DNA from: Ancrocorticia sp047501485
GTDB taxonomy: Bacteria; Actinomycetota; Actinomycetes; Actinomycetales; Actinomycetaceae
Direction: 5' to 3'
Assembly (NCBI GenBank): GCA_047501485.1
Contig: JAZDRN010000001.1
Span: forward strand, 1-64,000
Length of the DNA: 64,000 nucleotides
Below are positions 8,081 through 16,461 of the stretch, piece by piece; positions within the stretch are counted from its first letter, which is position 1, and each line of letters starts with the position of its first letter. A model generated the notes under the pieces. That model saw only the letters and a program-made list of their open reading frames with translations, was not told the origin of the DNA and searched no databases. The translations under genes and the position numbers were made by a program.

Positions 8081-8790
8081 CTACATCGCGATAACGACCT
8101 TGCCGAGTAGTCCTCCGGCTTCGGCCTTTCTGTGTGCTTGTTCGATCCGTGCGAGCGGGTACTGTGCGGCGACGCGCAGCTCGAGCCTGCCCTCGTCTAC
8201 CAGGGCAGAGAGTTCGCGGAGGCGGCTCCGAGGGCGAGCGCCGCTGATTCGTGTTCCGGGCGGGAGACCAGCCCGGCGGCTTCGACCCCGGCGAGTGCGG
8301 CGAGCTGTACGGCCATACCGCCGACGCTACCGGCAGCCCCGGTGATGAGTAGCCGCTCGTCGCCGCGCAGGTTGAGGCGTGCGAGTGCTTGGTCAGCGGT
8401 GAGCGCCGCCAGCGGTAAGGTCGTAGCGGTCGCCAGGTCGGCCGTCTCCGGTGCCGGGGCGAGGAGTGCGGCGGGGATCGCTGCGTACTGCTGCCAGCTT
8501 CCCGACCCATCCGGTGCCGGTGGGTGCATTGCGATCACCCGATCGCCTGGTGACCAGCCGGAACCTGTGGGTGCGGTGATGACGATGCCCGCGACATCCC
8601 AGCCCAGCACGGCCGGGAACCGCTCGACTTGCTGTGATGTGCCGGGCGTGCGCGTCTTCACGTCCACGGGGTTGATCGTGGACGCGACGACCGCGACCAA
8701 CGCCTCATCACGGCCAGCCACGGGAAGCGGCGCATTCCGGATGGTGAGGACGTCGGGGCCGCCGTAAGCGGTGATGGCTGCGGTCTTCAT
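8081..8790 (-). pseudogene. Zinc-less quinone oxidoreductase (MDR family) with internal deletion and frameshift
   Basis: The N-terminal part reads as a good medium-chain reductase: MKTAAITAYGGPDVL, GWDVAGIV, the GroES-like domain to about 125, then the nucleotide-binding loop ITGAAGSVGGMAVQLA at about 150-165. At about 8206 the frame breaks. The adjacent frame carries the true C-terminus, ELSALVDEGRLELRVAAQYP then LLGKVVIAM and a stop at 8081. The total is about 236 residues against the usual 300-310, so some 60 residues of the Rossmann domain are missing. The ATG overlaps the upstream MFS stop by four bases (ATGA), so it was the second gene of the MerR-controlled unit. Probably inactive. Confidence 0.8.
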
Positions 8791-10010
8791 CGGCTCATCT
8801 CTTTCGTGTCGATATCAGTGGTGGAGTTCTCGGTTCTCGGGGTGGCTCGCAGCGCGAGGGTGGTGAGGATCAGGCCGAGGATCGCGAAGACTGCGCCGGC
8901 GAAGCCGCCCCACTGCAACAGCCCGGCGGCGACGCTGAGGCCGCCGAGCGCTGAGCCGATCGCGTTGGCGAGGTTGAACGCGCCCACGTTGACCGCCAGT
9001 GACAGCGTGGGGGCTGCTCCCGCGTGGCGGAGCACGAGTGACTGCAGCGGGGCGATGGTCGCGGTGGAGAGCAGGCCCAGGATCAGCACGAGCCCGATCA
9101 TTGGGATCGGGAACTCTGCTACGAGCGGGAACGCCGCCAGCGTGACGATGAGGGCGAGAAACACTCCGACGAGGGTCTTGCCGAGCGACAGGTCGGCCAG
9201 GCGTCCCGCGATGAGGTTCCCGGCGAAGCCGCCGACTCCGTAGGCCAGCAGCAGGGCAGGGATGATCCCGGCGGCGATGCCGGTCACGTCAGAGAGCAGC
9301 GGCACGAGGTAGGTGAAAACCAGACTGACCCCGGCGAACCCGATCACCGTGGTCGCCACAGCCAGCAGTACCGGGCCGCGCAGCAGAGTGCGGATCTCGT
9401 CACTCACCCCGGTGGTCGGGGCGGCAGTGCGCGGCATCGCGGCTGCCAGCAGGATGACGCCGAGGGCGGCAGCGGCAGCGACGACGACGAACGGTATCCG
9501 CCAGCTCGTGGTTCCACTCAACAAGGCGCCGAGTGGCACGCCGAGGACGGTGGCGACGGTGAGGCCGGAGCTGATGATCGCGATCGCCTGCCCCTGACGT
9601 GCGGGCCCCATCAACCCGGTTGCGGTCGTCAGCCCGATCGCGAACAGCGTGGCCTGGCTACAGGCCGAGATCACTCGACCGACGATCACCCACGCATACG
9701 TCGGTGCGAACACCGTCAGCACTGTGCCCGCGATGAACACCACTCCCAAGGCGAGGGCGAGGCCCTTGCGTGGAAGCCGGGCGGTCAACACCGTGACGAT
9801 AGGGCCGCCGATCGCGACGCCGAGGGCGTAGGCGGTCACCGTCTGCCCGGCAGTCGCGATACTCACCGACAGATCGGCAGCGAGTTGCGGGAGGACACCG
9901 GCGACGAGGTATTCGGCTGTGCCGGTGCAGAACACCAGCAACACGAACCCGGCCAGCACCAGGATGGGCAGGGCGCGAGGAGAAGTGGGAGGAGACTGTT
10001 CGACGTTCAC
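8787..10010 (-). CDS. MFS transporter (DHA1-type efflux), MerR-linked
   Basis: A 407-residue, 12-helix permease resembling the AraJ / Cmx drug-efflux group: helix 1 has VFCTGTAEYLVAGVLPQLAADL, the helix 2-3 loop has TARLPRKGLALALG, and helix 4 has GRVISACSQATLFA. An upstream extension of the frame crosses the divergent MerR gene and is not credible. I chose the GTG at 10010, 15 bp from a perfect palindrome. The first gene of a two-gene unit with the decayed quinone oxidoreductase, divergent from a MerR regulator. Export of the MerR ligand or its reduced product is an inference. Confidence 0.86.
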   Translation of the reverse strand: MNVEQSPPTSPRALPILVLAGFVLLVFCTGTAEYLVAGVLPQLAADLSVSIATAGQTVTAYALGVAIGGPIVTVLTARLPRKGLALALGVVFIAGTVLTVFAPTYAWVIVGRVISACSQATLFAIGLTTATGLMGPARQGQAIAIISSGLTVATVLGVPLGALLSGTTSWRIPFVVVAAAAALGVILLAAAMPRTAAPTTGVSDEIRTLLRGPVLLAVATTVIGFAGVSLVFTYLVPLLSDVTGIAAGIIPALLLAYGVGGFAGNLIAGRLADLSLGKTLVGVFLALIVTLAAFPLVAEFPIPMIGLVLILGLLSTATIAPLQSLVLRHAGAAPTLSLAVNVGAFNLANAIGSALGGLSVAAGLLQWGGFAGAVFAILGLILTTLALRATPRTENSTTDIDTKEMSR

Positions 10011-10024
10011 CCTGCTAGGCTGAA

Positions 10025-10044
10025 CCTTCACATCAATGTGAAGG
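10025..10044. promoter_or_regulatory. MerR operator candidate
   Basis: CCTTCACAT-CA-ATGTGAAGG, a perfect 20-bp dyad between the divergent MFS and MerR starts. MerR proteins bind dyads of this size, usually within a long promoter spacer. The 3' end is 30 bases before the merR-type ATG. Confidence 0.75.
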
Positions 10045-10073
10045 CAAATCGTAAGGGAGGAGGCAACGCTCAG

Positions 10074-10436
10074 ATGCGCATTTCGGACGTCACCGACCGC
10101 ACCGGTATCCCGGCCCGGTTGCTGCGCTACTACGAAGAGCAAGAACTCCTCGTACCCGCACGCAACGCCTCCGGGTACCGCGATTACAGCGACCAGGACG
10201 TCGAGATCGCCCGCCGCATCCGGCAGCTCCTCGACGCCGGACTCAGTACCGCGACCATCCGCACCGTACTGCCCTGCCTGACCGAACGCGCAGGTCGCCT
10301 CACCCCGATCTGTGCCGACACGATCGACGACCTCAAACGCGAACAGGCCCGCATCGAAGCGTCCATCGAAGCACTTACCGTGTCGCGAGATGCGATCCGC
10401 AACGTGGTCGACGCTGGAAGCACCATCAACGCCTGA
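10074..10436 (+). CDS. MerR-family transcriptional regulator
   Basis: A 120-residue protein. The MerR HTH spans residues 1-70: MRISDVTDRTGIPARLLRYYEEQELL, then RNASGYRDYSDQDVEIARRIRQLLDAGL. A coiled-coil dimerisation helix follows (about 85-115, DDLKREQARIEASIEAL). ATG at 10074 follows a very strong AAGGGAGGAGG. Cysteines occur in LPCLTE and ICADT, but there is no SoxR-type Cys cluster. It lies next to a perfect dyad and diverges from the MFS/oxidoreductase unit, which it probably represses or activates. The short length (no large ligand domain) resembles small drug- or aldehyde-responsive members. Confidence 0.92.
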   Translation: MRISDVTDRTGIPARLLRYYEEQELLVPARNASGYRDYSDQDVEIARRIRQLLDAGLSTATIRTVLPCLTERAGRLTPICADTIDDLKREQARIEASIEALTVSRDAIRNVVDAGSTINA

Positions 10437-10614
10437 CACCTTTACAACGAGGCAGCCATCCAGATAGCGAAAGTAGTCGGCCTCTTGAAGGGGCTTCTGG
10501 ACACATAGGGCATGTCGAGGTCACGCCGGGAACTGAGCGGAACATGGATCGACACTGGCGGGAGCACACGCGACGTTAGTCACGCAGCCCGGCTCAAGAA
10601 GGTGGGTCAACCAT

Positions 10615-10637
10615 TTCTGGATTATAAAATACAGAAT
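10615..10637. promoter_or_regulatory. TetR operator candidate, copy 1 (upstream of tetR)
   Basis: Begins TTCTGGATTATAAAATACA, 18 bp before the TetR ATG. The reverse complement of 11302-11324, just upstream of the MFS gene, matches it at 18 of 23 positions (TTCTGGATT core and TACA). Confidence 0.6.
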
Positions 10638-10654
10638 CTGCTAGGGTCTGAGTT

Positions 10655-11257
10655 ATGGCCAGAACTCGCTCCTTTGATGAGACCGCCGTCCTCGATGCCT
10701 CCGCCGCGCAGTTCCGTGTGCACGGCTATGCCGACACATCCACCGAACAGCTCTGCGGGGCCGCAGGGTTGCGGCGCAGCAGCCTCTATGCGACCTTTGT
10801 CTCCAAGGACGAGCTGTTCGTGCGCGCACTTCAACGCTACGCCGAGACCACTGGCGCAGCACAGGCCGCGATACTCGAAGATGCAGACCTCGACGGTATG
10901 GCTCGTCTACGGGGAGTGCTTGACCTCATCCTCGCCGAAGAGGAGGAGGCTGCTGCCGATGGGCATGCGGCTGGCTGCATGGTTGTCAGTTCGCGCATGA
11001 CCCCTGACATTCAGGATCGTGACGAGCGTATCGGGCGCCTGCTCGACCAGAGTCTCGATCGTCAGCTCTCCCTGCTGTCTCACGCCGTCGCCGTCGGTCA
11101 GCATGACGGCACTGTGCGCGTCGATATCGCCCCCCGCGAGGCCGCCCTGCTTGTTGTGTCGACCATCTCAGGTCTTCGCGTACTCGCCCAGGCGGGAACT
11201 CGGCTGGATGAGCTGAGACGTGTTGCCACGCTCAGCCTCGACGGACTCCGCCCCTAG
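10655..11257 (+). CDS. TetR/AcrR-family transcriptional regulator
   Basis: A 200-residue protein with an N-terminal HTH (about 8-55: VLDASAAQFRVHGYADTS, TEQLCGAAGLRRSSLYATFVSKDELF) and an all-helical ligand domain with a single Cys in AAGCMVVSS. It resembles the AcrR-type group with C-terminal TetR_C-like folds. ATG at 10655 has AGGG about ten bases upstream. The downstream MFS gene starts 77 bp later, and both promoters carry the same 23-bp element, so it probably represses itself and the pump separately. Ligand unknown. Confidence 0.92.
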   Translation: MARTRSFDETAVLDASAAQFRVHGYADTSTEQLCGAAGLRRSSLYATFVSKDELFVRALQRYAETTGAAQAAILEDADLDGMARLRGVLDLILAEEEEAAADGHAAGCMVVSSRMTPDIQDRDERIGRLLDQSLDRQLSLLSHAVAVGQHDGTVRVDIAPREAALLVVSTISGLRVLAQAGTRLDELRRVATLSLDGLRP

Positions 11258-11301
11258 CTCCTTGGGCCGCAGGCCTGACTGTGGGCTATTCCTATGCTCT
11301 C

Positions 11302-11324
11302 ATTTTGTACTTAAGAATCCAGAA
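11302..11324. promoter_or_regulatory. TetR operator candidate, copy 2 (upstream of MFS)
   Basis: Inverted copy of the element at 10615; it ends ten bases before the MFS GTG and overlaps the AGAAAGG ribosome-binding region. A bound repressor would block the pump's own promoter or translation start. Confidence 0.6.
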
Positions 11325-11333
11325 AGGTTCCCG

Positions 11334-12500
11334 GTGAAGAAATACCTCTACCTGCTCATGGTCACCATCATGGTCACCGTCATGAGCGAGCTCCAAGTGG
11401 CCGGCATGATGCCGGCCATGTCCGCCGACCTCGGCGTGACGACCGGACAGATCGGCCTGCTGGTCTCTGTCTACGCCGCCGGCATGATGATCGGCGGCCC
11501 GCTATTCGCGTGGTTCCTCCGCCACAGCCCACCTAAGGGCGCCCTACTGACGATCGTCGCCCTCTACGCCGTGGCCCAAGTGCTCGTGCCCGCCATCGAC
11601 GCGTTCTGGTGGGTGGCAGTCGTCCGTGTCATCACCGGGGCGCTGGCCGGAGCCTCGTTCGGGCTCTCGGTTGCCTACGGGGCTGCGCTCGCCGAGAGAC
11701 CGCAGAAGATCGGCGAGGCCGTTTCGATCGTGCTCGGAGGCATCATGGCCGGCACCGTCCTTGGACTGCCCCTGTCGAACTTCATCTCCAACTTTTGGAG
11801 CTGGCAGGCGAGCTTCTATGTCCTCGGCATCATCACGTTTGTGCTGTTCCTCGCGAGCCTCGCGATCCTGCCGAAGCGCGATGCTGCCACTCAGGACGCC
11901 GCGGCGCAGGACGTGCGCAACCTGCGCATGCCCAGGCTCTGGGCGCGCTACCTGGTCAGCCTCCTCACCATCGGTGCAGCGTACGCTTCGTTCTCGTTCT
12001 TCACCCCACTACTGGAGGAGAACGCTGGGTTCAGCGCGAACAGGACGACGATCATCCTGTTCGTCTACGGTGTCTGCGCCTACATCGGCAACATGATCGT
12101 TGGCAAGTTCGCCGACCGGCACGCCATCGCGGTACTGCGCCTTGGCCACGGCCTGCTGCTCGTCTCCCTCGTCCTGCTCGCGGCGTTCAACTACATCCAG
12201 CCGCTCACCCTCGCAATGGTCATCGTCGTAGGCTTCGTTGGGGTGACCATGAACCCAGCTCTCGTTACCCGAGTCGCTGAGGTCGGCGGAGCCGGAACGA
12301 TGGTGTCCACGATCCACACAGCCGTCATCTCTGCCGGCGTCACCCTCGGCTCTGTCGTCAGCAGTGCGGCGATGAGCACCTTCGGCAACGACGACCCTGG
12401 AATCGCAATGTGGACGGGTGCCATACTCGCGGTGTTGGCTGCGATCGTGCTCGCGACTCAGAGTCGTTCACCCAGGAAGGCAGGCGTGGTGACTGCGTAA
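11334..12500 (+). CDS. MFS transporter (DHA1-type efflux), TetR-linked
   Basis: A protein of 388 residues and 12 helices. It begins VKKYLYLLMVTIMVTVMSEL; helix 1 continues into VAGMMPAMSADLGV, helix 4 has VRVITGALAGASFGLSVAYG, and the central loop (about 188-205) is Ala/Asp/Gln-rich. I chose the GTG at 11334 because AGAAAGG lies seven bases upstream; the open frame above it overlaps tetR. Predicted proton-coupled exporter of a compound sensed by the adjacent TetR. The C-terminal tail RSPRKAGVVTA is short and basic. Confidence 0.87.
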   Translation: MKKYLYLLMVTIMVTVMSELQVAGMMPAMSADLGVTTGQIGLLVSVYAAGMMIGGPLFAWFLRHSPPKGALLTIVALYAVAQVLVPAIDAFWWVAVVRVITGALAGASFGLSVAYGAALAERPQKIGEAVSIVLGGIMAGTVLGLPLSNFISNFWSWQASFYVLGIITFVLFLASLAILPKRDAATQDAAAQDVRNLRMPRLWARYLVSLLTIGAAYASFSFFTPLLEENAGFSANRTTIILFVYGVCAYIGNMIVGKFADRHAIAVLRLGHGLLLVSLVLLAAFNYIQPLTLAMVIVVGFVGVTMNPALVTRVAEVGGAGTMVSTIHTAVISAGVTLGSVVSSAAMSTFGNDDPGIAMWTGAILAVLAAIVLATQSRSPRKAGVVTA

Positions 12501-12601
12501 CCTCTGACCCAATGAACACCAGCTCGGGCAATCAAGTCTGTCTCGTATGCTTTCGGGTGCCACGTACTCCCCGCACTCGGAGCGGTGCGGAGCGAGTTTG
12601 C

Positions 12602-13837
12602 TCAGGCCTCCTGAGTCTTCTTGCGGTTGACGGCGATGCGTGCGGCGACGATGAGGATCAGACCGATGATTGTCAGCGCGGCGCCGGTTACGGCGGGGCT
12701 GCGTAGTCCGTATCCGGCGGCGATCGCGGCACCGGCAAGGCTGACGCCGATGGTGTTGCCGAGGTTGAACGCGGCAATGTTCGTCGCCGACGCGAGGGTG
12801 GCGGCTCCATGCGCGTGGCGGAGCACCCGGGCCTGCAAGCCGGGCACGGTGGCGAACCCGACCAGGCCGAGCAGGAAGAGCATGACGCCCATCGGCACCG
12901 GCATCCCAGCCACGGCACCGAGGATCAGGATCACGATGGGTAGCAGGATCGAGAGCACCAGTACTGCGTTGTCGGCGTTCTTGTCGGCTGCCCGGCCGCC
13001 GACGATGTTGCCGAGGAACAGGCCGACTCCGAAGAGTACTAGCAGCCACGGGATCGCACCGGCCGAGTAGCCGGTCACGTCGCGCAGCAGCGGTTCGATA
13101 TAGGTGAACACGCCGAACATGCCGCCGAATACCATCGCGGTGGTCAGCAGCGACACGAGCACCTGGGGTCGCCCGAGGGCGCGGAACTGCTGTGCGACAG
13201 GGAGTTGATCCTGTTCCGGCTTGGTCTTGGGCACCAGGGCTATGAGCCCGGCGAGGGCGAGGACACCAATGATGCTGATGATCCAGAACACCATGCGCCA
13301 CCCCAGCTGCTGGCCTACGAACGCTCCTGCCGGGACGCCGAGGACGTTGGCGATCGTCAGGCCGGCGAAGAGCGCGGCGACCGCGGAGGCCTGCTTGTTC
13401 TCCGATACCAGCGAAGAGGCGAGCACGGCGCCGATGCCGAAGTAGCCGCCGTGGGCGAGGGCGGCGATGATCCGGCCGGTGAACATGATCTCGTAGTTCG
13501 GCGCCCACGCGGAGAGGATGTTGCCGAGCACGAAGAACCCCAGCAGCAGCACGAGGGCGTACTTCGGGGGCCGTTTCATCAGGAACGGGGTGAGGATGAG
13601 CGCGCCGGGAACTACGGCCAGGGCGTAGGCGCCGACGAGGTGGCCGGCGACGCTGATGCTGACGTCCAGATCGCCGGCGACCTCGGTGAGCAGACCTGCG
13701 ATCACGAACTCGGTCAGTCCGATCCCGAACCCGCCGATGCTCAATGCGAGCAGCGCCAGACGCGCCTTGCCACTACTGATGGCTGGCCGGTCGTCAACCC
13801 GTGCAGGCTTCGTTGAGGTATTACTTGGAGAGGTCAT
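12602..13837 (-). CDS. MFS transporter (DHA1-type efflux)
   Basis: A 411-residue permease with a hydrophilic N-terminus of about 28 residues and then 12 helices. Helix 1 is LLALSIGGFGIGLTEFVIAGLL, the loop reads MKRPPKYALVLL, and helix 4 has TGRIIAALAHGGYFGIGAVLA, a pattern common in AraJ-like sugar/drug efflux proteins. I chose the ATG at 13837. No regulator is adjacent: upstream lies about 200 bp of unassigned DNA and then an IS110-type remnant, so its original regulatory gene may have been lost. Substrate unknown. Confidence 0.87.
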   Translation of the reverse strand: MTSPSNTSTKPARVDDRPAISSGKARLALLALSIGGFGIGLTEFVIAGLLTEVAGDLDVSISVAGHLVGAYALAVVPGALILTPFLMKRPPKYALVLLLGFFVLGNILSAWAPNYEIMFTGRIIAALAHGGYFGIGAVLASSLVSENKQASAVAALFAGLTIANVLGVPAGAFVGQQLGWRMVFWIISIIGVLALAGLIALVPKTKPEQDQLPVAQQFRALGRPQVLVSLLTTAMVFGGMFGVFTYIEPLLRDVTGYSAGAIPWLLVLFGVGLFLGNIVGGRAADKNADNAVLVLSILLPIVILILGAVAGMPVPMGVMLFLLGLVGFATVPGLQARVLRHAHGAATLASATNIAAFNLGNTIGVSLAGAAIAAGYGLRSPAVTGAALTIIGLILIVAARIAVNRKKTQEA

Positions 13838-14047
13838 CGCGAGTACTTCTTGTATCTTTCGGTTCGGTGAACTGGACGGCTGCGGCCCGCGAGACACGGG
13901 TCGTCTGAGCCTGTTCTCCAGAGTGCTCGGCACCGGAGAAAACAGCCATCCCCGTCTCGCCCCTACCACTGGCAGGGGCAGGCTGGCCGGTGTCATCGCG
14001 CCGGAGGCCGAGAATCTGCTCGGCGACTTCCTGCGCGCCTCGGCCCG
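13838..14047. other. Promoter region / broken DNA between MFS gene and IS remnant
   Basis: It contains an imperfect inverted repeat, CTGTTCTCC ... GGAGAAAACAG (13910-13945), which could be an operator for the leftward MFS gene. No credible coding frame is seen. It abuts the IS110-type remnant. Confidence 0.35.
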
Positions 14048-14341
14048 GTGCGCTCAGAAGCCGCGTTCGCGCCGCTGGCGGGCGTGAACCCGATCCCAGC
14101 ATCGTCAGGGAACACGATCCGGCACCGCCTGAACCGTGGCGGCGACCGCCGCCTGAACAAGGCTCTGCACATGGTCTCGATCAACCGGATGGCCCACGAC
14201 GCCGACACCCGCGCCTACGTCGAGAAACGAGCAACCGAAGGACGCACCGTCGAAGAGATACGCCGATGCGGCAAGCGCTACCTCGCTCGACGGGTCCACC
14301 GAACACTCAACTCCACGACCCCGACACCGATCACGGCTTGA
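14048..14341 (+). mobile_element. C-terminal remnant of an IS110-family transposase
   Basis: The frame carries RSEAAFAPLAGVNPIPASSG, then RHRLNRGGDRRLNKALHMVS, TRAYVEKRATEGRT and KRYLARRVHRTL. This is the conserved C-terminal Tnp (IS116/IS110/IS902) domain, with the serine in PASSG and the HRLNRGGDR motif. The DEDD N-terminal domain is absent, so only about 95 of some 400 residues remain and it cannot transpose. No flanking terminal repeats are visible, as expected for IS110. It marks the end of the pump cluster. Confidence 0.8.
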
Positions 14342-14547
14342 CATCTATAGAAGGGTCCCCACAGCGAGCCGATGTCGGTGGCGTCGTACTGTTCGCCAGC
14401 ATCATCAGCGCGCACGCCCTGCACGGCTCCGATGCCATGGATCTCCGCGCCTTCACCTCGTCTTAGCGTGGTCGCGAGCTTAGCTGAGGTCGATGGCACC
14501 GATTCCGACCTGGCCGAGGCGCTGACAGGTCATATCGGCTTCCCGGG
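14342..14547. other. Intergenic stretch, nothing assigned
   Basis: The minus-strand frame across this stretch is open (RRGEGAEIHGIGAV ... DATDIGSLWGPFY), but I recognise no family and see no ribosome-binding site. It may be debris from the same rearrangement that truncated the IS. Confidence 0.3.
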
Positions 14548-15553
14548 TCAGGGGGCGTCGACCATGAGGGTGACCCTGGAGAGGGCACCGTCGTCGAAGG
14601 TCAGGTTAATATAGCGTCCGTCGACGACGTAGCGGATCCAGCCCCACTGCTCATTCTGCTTCTCGGGTTCGCCGAGCAGTGCGCGCGCGGCTTCCAGCGT
14701 GGTCGACGCATCGATCCCGCCGACGAGGTCGGCCGGACGCGGATAGGCACCGACCGTGATCCAGATGGTCGCCACCCCGTGCCGATCGCTCTCCGCCTCG
14801 ATGCCCGCAGCCCGCAGCGCCTTGGCCGACGAACGGAGACTGTCGCCTAGTTCGATCCCGACGGCGTCGGCGATCCGCGCCGCCACGTCGGCGCCGTCCT
14901 TCTCGCCGAGGACCGTCAGCAGGGAGGACACATCGCCGGTGACCTCGATGCCCCGCACCTCGGGTGTCGCGGAGCTCTCGGCGGCCTGCTCACGGCCGAG
15001 TTGGGCGTCGAGCCAGGCGGAGAAATCGTCGTCGCCGACCGGCGGCCACTCCTCGGGAACCTCGACGTCGAAGGTCTCCTCGGCCCAGGCCCGGAACTCC
15101 GCGACTGCGTCGACCGCCTCGTCGTCTTCGGGCGGACCGTACATCAGGAAGGAGAGGAACTCGGTGTAGCCGATCGAAAGCAGGGTGAGGAAATCCCGGG
15201 CGTTCTCGGCGACGACGTACCCGTCGCCGTCCGAGGCGAGTACGACGACGCGGGCCTGGTCCTCGTCATCGAGCCAAAGAGCTGCGATCGAGCCGTCACC
15301 CGCGGCCTCGGCGATGGGCAGCAACCGCTCGTAGCCGAAGGTGCCCTCGTCGAACCAGCCCTCCAGCGACAGGCCCGGCGTGAACAACGGGGCCCAGCAC
15401 GCGGTCGCCGGCGTACGGCGTCAACACGTACCCGGCCGGAGCCTCCTGGCCGAAACCTTGCTCCTCCATCCACAGCCAAGCCCGCTCCAACTCGTCCGGG
15501 ATCGTGCTCCACGCAGGCCGCCCAGCCGTCAGTTCTTCGCGCATCCTCGACAT
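14548..15553 (-). pseudogene. Frameshifted SMI1/KNR4-like (immunity-type) protein
   Basis: Two overlapping frames form one protein of about 335 residues. The N-terminal frame starts MSRMREELTAGRPAW and continues to TPYAGDRVLGP; the second frame continues FTPGLSLEGWFDEGTFGYER, then LLPIAEAAGDGSIAALWLDD and FLTLLSIGYTEFLSFL, which are SMI1/KNR4 (SUKH) fold elements. The switch falls in the run GGGCCCC near 15390, consistent with a one-base insertion or a sequencing error. SUKH proteins are often immunity proteins of contact-dependent toxins, but no toxin gene is nearby. The C-terminal third (about 220-335) is an additional acidic domain I do not recognise. Confidence 0.65.
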
Positions 15554-15737
15554 ACGTTGAGCATATCCGAGATCGTCGATGAGATCGCCCAGCTGCGCTA
15601 TTGCTCGGTCCGGTACCAGGCTTGGGCGGATGCGACAAAGTGCGCCCCCGGTAGGAGGGCGGCCAGAGGGCGAGCATCCGTGTGCGAGCTCTCGGTCTGT
15701 GCAGCCTGGGCGGCCTTGTTCTGCCGCCCGGCAGCGG

Positions 15738-16391
15738 TCACGCGCTCGGCAAGGAGGAGTGCATCGGCCTGTTACGAGCGGTGATCGCGTGGTCAATGAA
15801 GTCCAGCAGCGTCTCGGCGTGCGCGCTCAGCGGCTGGTCGGGGTTGTGGGCCCAGAAGTCCAGCACGCCGTCCTTGCATCGCAGGATGATGTAGGCGACG
15901 CTCTCGGTATCGAAGGCGCGGAACTCTCCGCACTGCTGACCCTGGGCCAGGAACTCGGCGAGGTGACGTGTCTCGGCGACGACTTCGTCCTCGAACGTGC
16001 GGGAGAAGTCGGTGTCACGGTGGTTGGCCATGACCTCGTTCATCGCGAGATACTCCACCCGGTGCGCGGCGAAGAACTCCAGTTCCGCGCCAACCCATGC
16101 CCGCACCTGGTCGGTAGGGGTCGCGGCGGTGCTGACGCGTGTCTCCACCTGCGCGGCGCAGCGCTCGAAGAGCCGGAGAGCGACCTGGCGCATAATCTCG
16201 TCCTTGCTCTCGAAGTGATACGTGATCACCCCTTTGCTGATCCCCGCCCGCGCGGCGATGCGCGCCGTCGAGGCGTTCGCGTACCCGACCTCGGCCACCA
16301 CCTCGGCCGCGGATTGGATGATCTGATCGCGTCGAGCCCGCGCCGCCGGAGACCGAAGGGCCTTCTCGCCCGCATTACTGTCTGTTCGCAC
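15738..16391 (-). CDS. TetR-family transcriptional regulator
   Basis: A protein of 217 residues. The HTH spans about 18-65: RDQIIQSAAEVVAEVGYANA, STARIAARAGISKGVITYHFESKDEI. The C-terminal helical ligand domain is of TetR_C-like type (YLAMNEVMANHRD, DGVLDFWAHNPDQPL). ATG at 16391 lies 13 bases from a perfect palindrome. Divergent from a CPBP membrane protease gene, which it probably represses along with itself. Confidence 0.92.
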   Translation of the reverse strand: MRTDSNAGEKALRSPAARARRDQIIQSAAEVVAEVGYANASTARIAARAGISKGVITYHFESKDEIMRQVALRLFERCAAQVETRVSTAATPTDQVRAWVGAELEFFAAHRVEYLAMNEVMANHRDTDFSRTFEDEVVAETRHLAEFLAQGQQCGEFRAFDTESVAYIILRCKDGVLDFWAHNPDQPLSAHAETLLDFIDHAITARNRPMHSSLPSA

Positions 16392-16403
16392 GGGCCAAAT
16401 CTA

Positions 16404-16415
16404 GTACGATCGTAC
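16404..16415. promoter_or_regulatory. TetR operator candidate (GTACGATCGTAC)
   Basis: A perfect 12-bp palindrome in the 70-bp divergent promoter between the TetR gene (13 bases away) and the CPBP protease gene (47 bases away). Confidence 0.7.
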
Positions 16416-16461
16416 GAGCGAGGCAAAGCATGCGTCGCACTCCGCGGGTGAGAGAGGAAAC

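Noticed and set aside
10011..10439. N-terminal extension of the MFS frame to 10439
   Set aside because: It runs across the divergent MerR gene and its operator; the hydrophilic extension does not resemble MFS N-termini.
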